Made by a program: the position numbers and the translations under genes. The notes under the pieces are model-generated. The model saw only the letters and a list, made by a program, of their open reading frames with translations, was not told the origin of the DNA and ran no database searches. From Ochromonas danica (lineage: Eukaryota; Sar; Chrysophyceae; Chromulinales; Chromulinaceae), in assembly GCA_015146655.1 (NCBI GenBank), contig VKHL01000059.1:62001-126000 (forward strand): 64,000 nt of DNA, read 5' to 3'. Each line of letters starts with the position of its first letter. The first letter of the stretch is position 1. Shown here one piece after another: positions 46,101-57,194 of the stretch.

Positions 46101-49100
46101 TTCACTTTCTGCCAGTAGCGGATTCTCTTGCCATTGTAAACGAAGAACTTTTCCCTTAAAATTGGCTTTGAAATTGATTGATTTGGCCTGCTCCATGAGA
46201 GGAAAAAGCTGGACATATCTGTCTTCATCAGACATGTTAGTTTTCGACCAAATTGAGTTCATCTGAGCTGTGCAGAAATTCTCCTTTTCCAGTGCTTCAG
46301 CGAAATCGGCTGCAATTTGTACAATTGGACTGTAGCAAACAACATGGCAAGCAGTGAAGATACGAGCTTTGACTTCTTGTAAGGTTTGAGATATTTGTTG
46401 AAGGCGTTCTAATGCTCTTTGCATGATCGCAAGCATAGCATTGTGTTCATTCGCGATAATCGAACGAACAAGCTTGCTCGCTATATATCTTCGAGTCACT
46501 CTTTGCAAGAGGATACAAGCATTTAGTAGACGATCCTGTCTGATCTCTCTTAACACACGATGTTCATTAGCTCGATAAAATGTCTTGGTGATACCAACAT
46601 AGAACTTTGTTCGATCAATTGTGGCATAGCTTTCTGCCATGAAGCGAACCAAAAGATTACAACACTCTCGAGAGACATCCGAAACAACAGCGTGCTTTCT
46701 CTCTTTTTTATCAAGAGAAACACCATGTTCTTGACAAAAGGTATCGAAGGCTGCTTTGTTATTCATCAAGAGTGATTGATCAGATCGTTTGAGGAAGGCA
46801 TCTACTAACTCATCATTAGAAAACATACGCTTTAGCCAGGAGGATTTCATCAAAACATGATACGAACAATAGAATTCATAATGTGTGAATCGAAAAGGAT
46901 ATCCATTTTGCATAATAATGACTGCTTCAAAGACACCACTGTAGGTAAGTTGTTCATTGGTGAGATGATGAACAAAGATATTAGGCTTCTTCAATTGGTT
47001 GGGTTTAATGCATCGAATGTAACGAGGTTTAGTAGCATTTAGATTGCCAACCAAGGATTCCATTTGTAGGGAAAACTTGCGTCCAACTGTTTGTTTGGTT
47101 TCATAGGAAGAGCCTCGTTTAGCAACTTTGCCTCTTGCACCAGTAGGTTCTACTACTATATTCGCCTGGATAACTCCACGAAATGATAGTGCACCTTCTT
47201 CACGTTGACGAATAATCTCTTCATCAAAGAGATCTCTTATAAATGTATGTGAAGAAAGTGAGAGGATTTCAATCAAGTCCATAGAGAGGGTATCTTTGTT
47301 CTTCACGAGGAAGAGTGATGGATCATAGTAGACTTCGCCTGCATAATGCACAATACCAAGTTCATTCGTTTTGGAACGAATTTTGACTCTTGGATGGCTG
47401 GCGTATTGTTTGGAAAACTTGCTGTAGAAGCCTTCCCAAGATCCCTTGGGTACCATACCTTCCTCATCCAGCATGGGGATGAGACCCTTGGGGCGTTTGA
47501 TGATCAGGTCCAAAACGTCTTGATTGTCTTTAAAGTCTAATTGTGGCACGGGCACATCCTCTGCAAGATAGATGTCCATCTCAGCTTGAAAGATGTTATA
47601 ATTGAAATGTTGTTGCAAAGCTTCGTTAGCTAAGTTGATACATAGTTGTTCAAATGAATTCTAATACATGAGAAGCATAAGGAATGCAAGGAAATGGTCA
47701 ATGAAGTTAAGTCATCATTCTCTAACCTTTTGAAAGATCTCAAAGCCAAAGATATCCAAGATACCAATCATCAATGCAGCTTGAGCAGAAGAATTAAACA
47801 TTAAACGATTAATAGTCGCCACAATCCAATCAAAACAGCGATTATAGATTTCTTTTGCTAGTGCATCTCGATTGTCATTGGCTGCTACTGGGGTATAAGG
47901 TGAGAAGGCGATGGACACTCTTCTGGCATTACCTGATTTAATCTTCTTAAACAGCAACGCTTTGCGGAAAAAGTCGATATCAGCACCAAACATAGAAGCA
48001 CATCTTTCAAAGTACTTCTCTGTCTGCGGATCGATATTAGATTCATCACCTTCAGGTATAAATGCAATGTTTCCCAAGTGCAGTATACCTGCAATAGTGC
48101 GATAGAGAGCATCTTGTTCTTCCATGGTAAAACCAACATCTGCAAATGCTTCATTGACCACCCGATAGTCATCAGCATCGTCTACATCATCAATAGCGAT
48201 GCAGCCACTTTGGTTAATATAGTTGAAAAGTGATAAATTCGGTCTAGTGGATAAGCCATTTTCTTGCAATCCATATTGCTGTAAGAGATCCACTGGAGCT
48301 CCTTGTAATAGTTGATAAAACACGTGATAGTTGCGTTCATCTTTTGATTGAAAGACCACACGCGACTTCTCGAGGATATAAGTCGTGTTGGACGAGCCCA
48401 CAATTGTGGAACTTCCATCAAACCAAATCTCAATATACTTACCAAAGCGAGAGGAGTTGTTATTACGTAATGTCTTGGCATTACCCCATGCTTCTAATAT
48501 TGGACTGGCATTGAGAATCTTGGATTGGATGCCGCTGGAGGAGCCAGCAATATAGGCCAGATAGTTGAGTGCTTGCTTGGTGGCTTCCGTCTTACCAGCA
48601 CCTGATTCACCACTGCACTCAAGAGGAGAGATAAAGACCGAGAAGAAGGAAGAGCAGTAGAAGGAGAGCGTACCTGATGATGAGGCTTTGGTCCTTGCCG
48701 TACGACAAATCGGAAAACGCGTCATGAGCCACAGCAAAAACATGAGGCTGTTCCGACAAGTTATAGAGATTACTCTTATACTTCTCCTTGACATGTTCAT
48801 CATAAATCCCAGCAATCCATTTGAAAGGGTTCAAAGCTACAAGGATGGGACCAATGGACGTGTAGATCTTGTCTCGATGGAAACGAGATCTCAATGTATG
48901 CAGAATACCCGGTCGATGGACATGTTGCAACTTAATAAGATCGTCTGGAGGATGTTCAAGCTCTTGTAATGAGCCTGCAGGGATGCACAAATCGCGTGCG
49001 ATCTGATAGGATCGTTTTGTTGTCGCGCCGCTGTTGCCACTGCTTTCCACATCCACTACTGTCAAACTTTGATCTTTGTTTCGACTTGCTAGATGAACTA

Positions 49101-49158
49101 GCTTAAAGACGGTCTCATTATCTGGTAAAAAGAAGTATTCACACTCATCTATATCCAT
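31191..49158 (-). CDS. Giant myosin with a 5,100-residue helical-repeat tail
   Basis: Three exons (49158-48674, 48612-47727, 47660-31191) encode about 5,946 aa, and the last exon alone is 16,470 bp without a stop. The motor domain fills residues 1 to about 830. It has P-loop GESGAGKTEATKQ, switch I NNNSSRFGKYIEIWF, switch II LDIFGFEIFQ with NSFEQLCINLANEALQQHFN, and actin-interface TKPRYIRCIKPNQLKKPNIF. The converter end YVGITKTFYRA leads to one IQ-like site at about 835-859 (ACILLQRVTRRYIASKLVRS). The rest is a predicted-helical tail in which a core motif (hxxhxLRxAlxxxxWxxhxxL) recurs at least 12-15 times at roughly 200-350 aa spacing. An acidic linker lies at about 37495-37740. No FERM, MyTH4, PX or kinase domain was noticed. 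Known myosins are generally far shorter, so class assignment is open. Confidence 0.9.
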
Positions 49159-49447
49159 CTTCTATCTAATTATTATTCATTTGTTTTGTAAATTTCGGCG
49201 GTTGTCTCATTCCATCTGGAATAACGTATTTCCTTTATAGGAAGTTGTGGAATTACTCTAGTCTAGTCAGCAACAGCAGTTGTAACGTCTTCTTGTTGAT
49301 GAGAACGATTGTTGAGAATAATAACTTGTAAGTTGATCACTTGAATTGACTGTTGGCTTGGCACAAAGGAGATGTCTTATTATTGACTAAACAAAGACGA
49401 ATTGAGAGTTTACTTAAATTAATCTATTATTCCATTGTTTGTTTAGC
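49159..49447. promoter_or_regulatory. Shared upstream region, giant myosin and IQ/SAM/ankyrin scaffold
   Basis: The 289 bp between the two start codons must hold both promoters. It is AT-rich with TTG-rich runs. No clear TATA or TTAAGTTAA word was seen. Confidence 0.4.
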
Positions 49448-52400
49448 ATGGCCACTAACAACGAATTGACTAGCAATGATCTCATTTCCAGTTTATGGAG
49501 TGGATCCTCCATTGACAAATGTCGAATAGGCCTATGTGATGCTATCTTATATGAAGCTGGTCTGCCAGTGCGATGGTATGTCACAGGTGGGGCAGGAGAA
49601 GTGAAACTCAAACGAAATGTCGACTTGTCCGCCATTTCCCGCCGTTGGTTAGCCATTGCAGAACAATCTGAATCTTCTTTTGTAGCAGCAATAAGACAAG
49701 AAGGATTAGTGAAATTTCTTAGTCGGACAGCCTGGGAAGCCTTTGTGGAAGAAGGCAAAGTGGCCGACCCGGCGCTGTTGTCCGTGCATTGCTTTCTCGG
49801 ACGAGGCACCAACCCCATTATCTATCGTAACTCTTACTCCATGAATCTTACTACAGGAAGATGGAAAACAAATACATTGTCTTATACGGTAGTCAAGGAT
49901 GAGATCATGTCTATTATCTATGAGGAGAAGTTGAAATTTGTTGATAATCGTGCAGCACAAATTGCAAAAGTTTTAGATTTAGCCTCAACGACAGTAATAC
50001 GATATGTAGAGAAGATGCTTCGTATTCAAATAGTAGAATGTAGTTTAGACTTTGTGATTGATCGTAAGTCTCAAATTTGGATGTTATGGGCAAACAAAAC
50101 GTTTTTTAAGAAATCTGCCGCTACTGGAGAAAGTATTTCCAGACCTTTATCATCAACTAATCGACTATCAGAGAGTATTGATCCTTTTTCTGAAACATAT
50201 GATGAAGATATGATACATAGGAAAGATGAAAATACAGGTCATCTTCTTTCTCAACAATTAGAAGAAATGGCAAATCATGATATTTTGAAACGAAATCCAA
50301 ATGCGGAGAAAATTCATTCTGCTAACACTTTGAATAACTTTATAGTAAATGAGAAAATAGAGAAGAATAAGAATAACAGCAACAAGAGAACAACTTCTTT
50401 CCCAACACCTTTCAAATGTATTGGAGATTATTGTCATCTTCTCGTCCAGCCTGTGGGGGCATTAACTGTTGACAAGAAAACTGCAGCAATGCATTTAGCA
50501 AGTAAACTCTTTACAGAGAAGGAGATTGAAACATTGAAGAAAGATCCAAATTATTCGAAGATGATGGACTTTTCTTCTTCTGCATTAGGAGAATCATCTG
50601 CTGATGGTTTGTTAGAGATTAACAAGAGATCTGTGGAATTGGCTCGTACAGAACGAAGAGGATTAGAACAGTCTGCCTTTAGTGATATCTCCTTCTCAAG
50701 CATTCCTGGACAGGCGATTGGATCTGCTGCTTCTGCTGGAGGAGGAGAGAATGGCGGTGGAAGCAAGAAACATCGATACATGGTGAGATCAAACTTGATT
50801 GCCAGCTTTCTATTTTCTTACCATTTGCTATATGTTTGTTTTGATGATAGGATTCGATTCAATCTACACCTAATGCTCCGATTAGAATGGAAGGCTTTCC
50901 CTCCAATATGAACACATATTATGAACCTGTACGCGTCTGTCCCACTTGTTATGATGCTTATCGTTGTCTCGATTGGGCTCGTGGTATATTGAAAAGAGCA
51001 GAATTATCCAGTAGAAACAATAGCCTTAGCCCCAATCGCGTTATAACGAGAACGAATACAGATAAATCCTTTCTAAGCGCTTCCCCCAACAAACAATCGC
51101 CTATCAAGCCTGCTACCACAGGAGGTCTTCAGGAAGAAAGCAAACAGTCCTTGGAGAGCATATCATTCAAGTCAACACAGTCTACAGAAGAAGGAAAACG
51201 TCAATCGAGACGAGGTGGACGAGAGAAGTTAGGCAGATCGTGGAAATCTCAAATAACTGATGAAAATGTGGTTGGCGAGGGGACATCATCGCACAGAAGA
51301 CGTAATGACTTGGCCATGCTTGATAACTATATTCGAGGGAAGCCATCTTCACCTTCTTATATTTCTCGCGAGAACTCCTCACAATCTCCTCAAAAGGGAA
51401 AATCTTCGTCTTCCAAACCAAGACGACAACGAAACTCATCTGAAGAAAGGGCCGCCACCACCACCACTGCTACTGCTGCTAACGAGAGTATCATCACAAG
51501 ATCAAAACTTCCTCAAAGCAATGTATACAAAGGGAAGGTCCTTCTTGCTAGTGCAGATTCAGAACAAGTCAAACGAGTGATAGCTATTCTACAAGAGAAT
51601 TTCTTTGAAGTACGTCATGTTATTGATGGTCGAGAAGCATTAAATATCATTTCTTTAGAATGGAAGAAGATTGATTGTGCTTTGATTGATCGAGATCAAT
51701 TACCTTTATTAGATGTCTTTGAAGTGTGTAAAGGTATTCGTTTACATGAGAAGACTTTACGAAAAACATACAGTCTACAATCACAAAAGGATCCCATCTA
51801 TACTGACAGATTTCTAAACTTTCGCTTGCCAGTAATTTGTTTCACTTCTGCTACAACAGCTGGAGATTTAAGCAGTTATATGGCAGGAGATTTGGATGGT
51901 TGTGTTTCCAAACCAGTCGATCCAACTTCTCTCTTGACGACCATTCGTGCTGCTATTCCTCAGCATTTGGCTCCTCTTCCACCGCCCACATCAGATGAAT
52001 CGATGGCCCTTAAAAATACCTCAAAAGTACAGAAAGTGGGACTTCTTGGTGAATTAGAGAATAGTCAAGACTCGGCGAGTATGGCATTAAAAACTTTAAG
52101 TATAATGGGCAGTAATGAAGGTTCAGAGTTTCAAGGCTTTGTTCAATTGGATGCTGACACAAAGCTACCTTACTTAGTGTTGAATGGTTCCAAGTATACA
52201 AGAGTAAGACAATCATCTACAAAGGAGAAGTTCTTCAATCTTGTTGTTTGTCATGATGTATTTGATACCTATGAACGAATGAAAATTCTATTACAACCTA
52301 TTATACAACGTTATCAAGCTATTCAAGTCTTAGTCTGGAATTATCCTGGTCAAGCACAAACAGAATGGAGATCTACTCAATCTTTAAATAATGAATATCT

Positions 52401-55400
52401 AGCAGCTTGTTTAAATGAGGTCTTAGGTCAAGTAGGTCATCTAGGAACACGAGATTTCAATACCGAAGAGCCTTTCTACCTCTTAGGCTATGGTTATGGT
52501 GCCAATATTGCTGCTTACTATATGGCTCACTATCGAGCACCGTATATTCGTGGTCTGTTATTAGCCAATGGTTGGGCTTTTGTAGACAGTTACTTGGCAG
52601 GTATTATGCATGATTGTGTGAATATCTTCCAATCTGCACCTTCTTCCAGACCTGATCTTCCAGTTTATTTCTTCTCACGCTTTCTCTTTTGTAAAGATTA
52701 TCTAGCAAAAGTGTCTGTTCCTTTAGCTTTAAATATCTACACTGCAGTCTATAACTCTATCTCTATTAATGGTCGAATTGCATTATGTAATGGAATATTG
52801 AAATCACATGATATTCGACCTTTGTTAAGATCAGTGGACTGTCCTATTGTCTGCTTACATAGCGATCAAAACAGCTTCATTCGGCCTATTCATGTTGAAC
52901 CATTTGTTTCAAATCGTGGTGGTGAAGTTCGTAGTATTTATCGTGCTTTACAAGATTTTCGAAGAACTTGTGTAGTCTGGTTACATGGTGGACATGAGAT
53001 GTTTCAAGAGAATCGTAAACAAGTTGTTCTTCTGTTAGAACAGATTCTCACAGGTTATCATGAAGTTCATGAATTAACCTTTCCTAGTGCTTCTTCAATT
53101 ATCTCCGCAACGAATGCATTAAATGCAAATGATCTAAAGACAAGTGTGAATGAAGTTTCGATGGAAGATAAATTCACTCAAAGTGTGTTGAATTTGTCTA
53201 AAAAGACTGCTAATGAGGTCCATCAGAAGACAACCAATCCTCTTAAGCCTGCCACATCACCTTCACCAATAAGGACTAAATCAGCACATGTCAATTCTCT
53301 TCAGAACAATAGTCCAAATTCATTGACTTGGGGTCCAAAGGCCAGTAGTCAGAAGGATCTCTTGGCTACCACCTCAGCAACAAGTAGTCCAGGAAAAGGA
53401 ATGTCGGTTGCCTTTGCAAATGATGAAGGAGTTCCTTCATGGCAATCTTTCTCCGAGACGTTATTACAAAAGCAACATTCTATTTTAACATTTGATGCAC
53501 AAAAGGCAAAGGATAAAGAAGGATTAAAGAAGACTAGTAATATCACTAATATCAACAATGTCCCTATGAATGATGTTCATGCTTATCCAGAAGTTAAGGA
53601 ATATATGCAATGGAGATTAAAACGAAATAAGAAACGTTTAGAAAGATTACAATTAGCTGCACAATCCATTCAATGTGCTTTCCGAGCTTTCTTAGCGCGT
53701 AAATTAGTGAAGACTATTCGTGAATTACGTGCTGCTTCATTGATTCAACGAGTCTTTCGTGGTCATATTGGTAGAAAGAAATTCTTCCAGCATGTTCGTA
53801 TGCTATGGGCAGCTATCTATATTCAAAAGATTTATCGTGGATTCATAGCAAGAAGAGATTATTTCATATTACAAGTTCGTATTGCAGCAGCAGCAAATAT
53901 ACAACGATTATTTCGTGGATGGAGAGGAAGAGAACGTGTTAAACGAATACGTGCTGAAAGAAATCATGCTGCATGTATTATTCAAGCTATGTTTCGTCGT
54001 TTTCAAGCTCGACGGGATGCTTGGCTTCGTCGACAATTTCGAAATTGTGCGACTGTCATTCAGAAGAACTTTCGCGGATTTTTGGGTCGAAAACGTGCTG
54101 CAGCAGAACGAGATAAATATATCTTTAGTAAGAGTCAGTCTCAAGGGATTGAGTTTGGTCGACAGATGTTATTAGAGCATAAGCTACATGTGACTAAATT
54201 ACAAAGTGATGTGACATTATTAAGTCAAGAGAAGGTTAGTGCAGAGGAACAGATTGAAGCATTATTAGAAGAGATTGCTTCCTTTGAAGAAGGTGTTCGT
54301 GTCTTGGAGAAAGAAATGCATCAATTATCAAAAGTTGAATCAGAAGCTGCTGCTTTTATGGATGAAGATAGTAAATTTGAATTACGAGAACAAAAGATGC
54401 GATTAGATCGTGAATTTGGTGAAATGTTAGGAAAGATTGCTAATCGTAAAGATATGTTAAATGATATTGAAAAGAAACTTGCAGCTATTGATAAGGCAAG
54501 ACAAGGTAAAGAAGAAGATCTTCGAACGTTAGAACGTAAACTAGTTGTATTATTAGAAGATCAACAAAAGGAATTGAATATGATCAAACGAAAACAAGAT
54601 GTTCGTGGTGCTTTGTTAGCAGCTTCACATGCTGAACTTAATCGTGTTACAACTGCTGCATCAAATGGCACCATGGCATCCAATGCTGGATTACCATCAT
54701 CTGCAGGAGGAAGTAGTGGTGGTGGTGGTGGTTATAATGGTGGTCCTAGTTTACAAGAGAAGAAACAAGCTGCTCAATTAATGCAAAGTACAGAGACGTT
54801 AATGAAGTTTGGCTTCATGTCAATGAGTATGACCTATTTTAGTTCTTTGAATATGATTAAGGCATTACGAACTGTTTCAGCTCAAGATACTGTCATGGCA
54901 GCTCTTGCTGATGTCCATGCACAACGAGCTGTTGGTCAGAATGGTCCATCATCATCATCTGCAATGTCCGCTGATACGATGAGTAATCTCACAGGTAATG
55001 CAGCTGATCGTGTAATGTCTCGTTTGAAAAAGGGTGAGTTACCAGGACAACAAAAGCTACAAGTTTCTTCTTGGAGTGTTGAAGATGTTGCCAAATGGTT
55101 GCAATCCTTATCATTAGGTCAATATTCAGAAGCATTTATTGACAGTGCAATTGATGGAGAGTTCCTCTATGATCTCAATGATGATGACTTAAAGAATACT
55201 TTAGGTATTGAACATCGTTTACATCGCAAGAAGATTTTGAATTGTATTCAACGACTTAAGATGGCAGAACTTCAAAATGAAAGTCGCTTGGGTAAGCTTC
55301 AACATGCTTTATTTGCTGGCCAAGGAGGTGCTGCAGGTGTTGGGAATAATGCCATGGTAAGGTCTTTCTTTCTCTTTCTCTTGCTAGTAGACAATGTTGA

Positions 55401-56099
55401 TCATATGGTATTGTTAGGGTCCATCGGGTCCTGGAGCCATGCCAGACTTGCCTGCTTCTGCGCAAATGCCCGACTTCGCCAATGTTGGCTTTCCTGATGG
55501 AAGCAGCAATCGACCAGAAGAAGACAGTCGAATCATCGAAGGTCCTCGCGTCTCCATCCAAGAACTCTTCTCTTACGTGCGACATTCCAAGCTCTCTATG
55601 CTCAAGGAAGCTATTGACTATCTACCCAATAAGCCTTTCGACAAGTCTCTTGTGCAGGTGAAGTCTATAACTCTGTTGAATGCTTAACATCTTTGTTAAC
55701 GTTCTGTCTGTGTGTGTGTTTGTGTTGGGTCAGGCTGCATTTGTTGCCGATTTCGGTACAGTTTACGTCTCTGGGTATGAACGTTTGATATTCCATATTA
55801 ACAAGGTGGATGAGTATGGCAATACCTTGTTGATCTATGCTTGTCAGAATGGCAATGCAAAGATCGCCAAGTATCTCGCCAACAAAGGCGCTAATCTCAA
55901 CCATCAGAACAAGCAAGGACAGACGGCTGCTCATTACGCCATTGCTTATCAATTCTTCGATCTATCTACGTGGCTGTTTGAGAATGGTGCTGATGACACG
56001 ATTGAGAACAAGTTCGGACTCACAGCTTATGACGGTCTCAATGCCACGGAGGATGAAGGAGGATATGGCGGTGAGGATACCCTAGCCATTGAGAACTAG
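49448..56099 (+). CDS. Multidomain scaffold: receiver-like, hydrolase-like, IQ array, SAM, ankyrin
   Basis: Exons 49448-50782, 50851-55356, 55418-55657 and 55734-56099 encode 2,148 aa. In order: an N-terminal globular region (about 1-220); Cys pairs that may bind zinc (FKCIGDYC at about 322, VCPTCYDAY at about 474); a disordered Ser-rich part; a response-regulator-like domain (about 671-814; VLLASADSEQVKRVIAIL, CALIDRDQLP, conserved SKPVD); an alpha/beta-hydrolase-like domain (about 897-1187) whose nucleophile elbow reads GYGYG, without the Ser of GxSxG; five to six IQ motifs (about 1378-1532; SIQCAFRAFLARK, IQRVFRGHIGRKKF, IQKIYRGFIARRDY); a coiled coil; a SAM domain (about 1852-1915; WSVEDVAKWLQSLSLGQYSE); and ankyrin repeats (EYGNTLLIYACQNGNAKIAK, KQGQTAAHYAIAYQ). 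Both enzyme-like domains look inactive, so I infer a calmodulin-regulated scaffold. Confidence 0.85.
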
Positions 56100-56278
56100 G
56101 GAAGCGTTAGAAAGAGAAGCGGGTAGATGTTGGACAAGATACTGTTGGTTTATGGTTTTCCTCATGTAAATAGACTCTATGATACTACTAGTAGTAGTAG
56201 ACTATACCCTTTCTTTAACGGTCATCATTGATTGAGCAATGATGAATAATACCTGTTGGTTAGGTTAGGTAAACCCAT

Positions 56279-56812
56279 CTATGACCATGGTTTGAGATCA
56301 GCATTGGCCTTGTCAAAGACTCGATCAACACTTTCTCTGCACGAGGCGAGGGACTGACCGTGTTGGGAGAATACATTGTGTGTAGCTTCTGCTGCTTTCC
56401 CACGAATACAACGATCTTTCCACACTGACCAAGTCTTAGCACATTCTGCTTCTCGTGCAGCACGTACTTCACTATAAGCTAGACCTTCAATAGTCTGCAT
56501 GTTAATCTGAGGATTGTGTAGAAAGTCATACGCATGCACAGCCTCATGGATTAACACTTCTGGGATATCCTGAGGTTGTAAACGATTGGCACAAAGTATG
56601 ATCTTGACATTTCTTTCAAGACTTAGATAAGCTCTAGCTGATCCTTCTACACCAGTGTTAGCACAGACATCACAGAGAACTTCAACATTGTTTTGTTGGT
56701 GTAAATGAAGAAGTAGATTGATGAGACGATTATCACTTCCTTTCTCATCTTGTCTTGATGCACTATTTGCTAGAGCAATCATTGTTTCTTGACATTGTTG
56801 CCAACGATTCAT
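56279..56812 (-). CDS. ATP23: Mitochondrial inner-membrane protease ATP23
   Basis: ATP23 is an intermembrane-space metalloprotease. In yeast it processes Atp6 and helps assemble the F-O ATP synthase, and it also degrades Ups1-type lipid-transfer proteins. The single-exon 177-aa product contains the zinc motif HEAVHAYD in the context IPEVLIHEAVHAYDFLHNPQ. It also has the characteristic Cys set CDVCANTGVEGSARAYL, RNVKIILCANRL, AARE-AECAKTWSVW and DRCIRGKAAEATH. Cys-rich short ATP23 proteins are imported through the MIA pathway, which fits the absence of an N-terminal presequence. Its 3' end faces that of the IQ/SAM/ankyrin gene about 180 bp away. Confidence 0.94.
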   Translation of the reverse strand: MNRWQQCQETMIALANSASRQDEKGSDNRLINLLLHLHQQNNVEVLCDVCANTGVEGSARAYLSLERNVKIILCANRLQPQDIPEVLIHEAVHAYDFLHNPQINMQTIEGLAYSEVRAAREAECAKTWSVWKDRCIRGKAAEATHNVFSQHGQSLASCRESVDRVFDKANADLKPWS

Positions 56813-57194
56813 TCTCTTCCTTTTTCCTCACCCTACAGGTAGTCTACTTTCTCAATCTTTTCATCATAACAGCAAAACCGACAAACCCGCCTGGTCAACA
56901 TTTGGAGATCTGGGAATTTAGATGCCTGGGATCTAGAGATCTGGAGATTTGGATGACTAGGGATGTTACAGTGTTGCACTGTAGCTGTCATAGTCTAGAC
57001 ATCTGATTGATCACACAAGGAAACAAAAGAGTGTCTAAGCCGCACAATGATCAAAATGGTGACTCACCATAGACAACAGAATAGGTAGGAAGAACCCCTA
57101 AGCCGGAATTGCATTAAAAACAAACAATCACTTAAACTACGCTATTCCAGCTTAACCTCATCCTCTGACCTTAACCTTAACCATCTACAGTATC
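56813..57194. other. Intergenic region between ATP23 and the plastid-protein gene
   Basis: This 382 bp gap precedes the ATP23 start and follows the 3' end of the next minus-strand gene. It contains short direct repeats of GGAGATYTGG-like words (about 56903-56953) and a CCTTAACCTTAACC tract (about 57169-57182). No open frame is supported. Confidence 0.4.
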
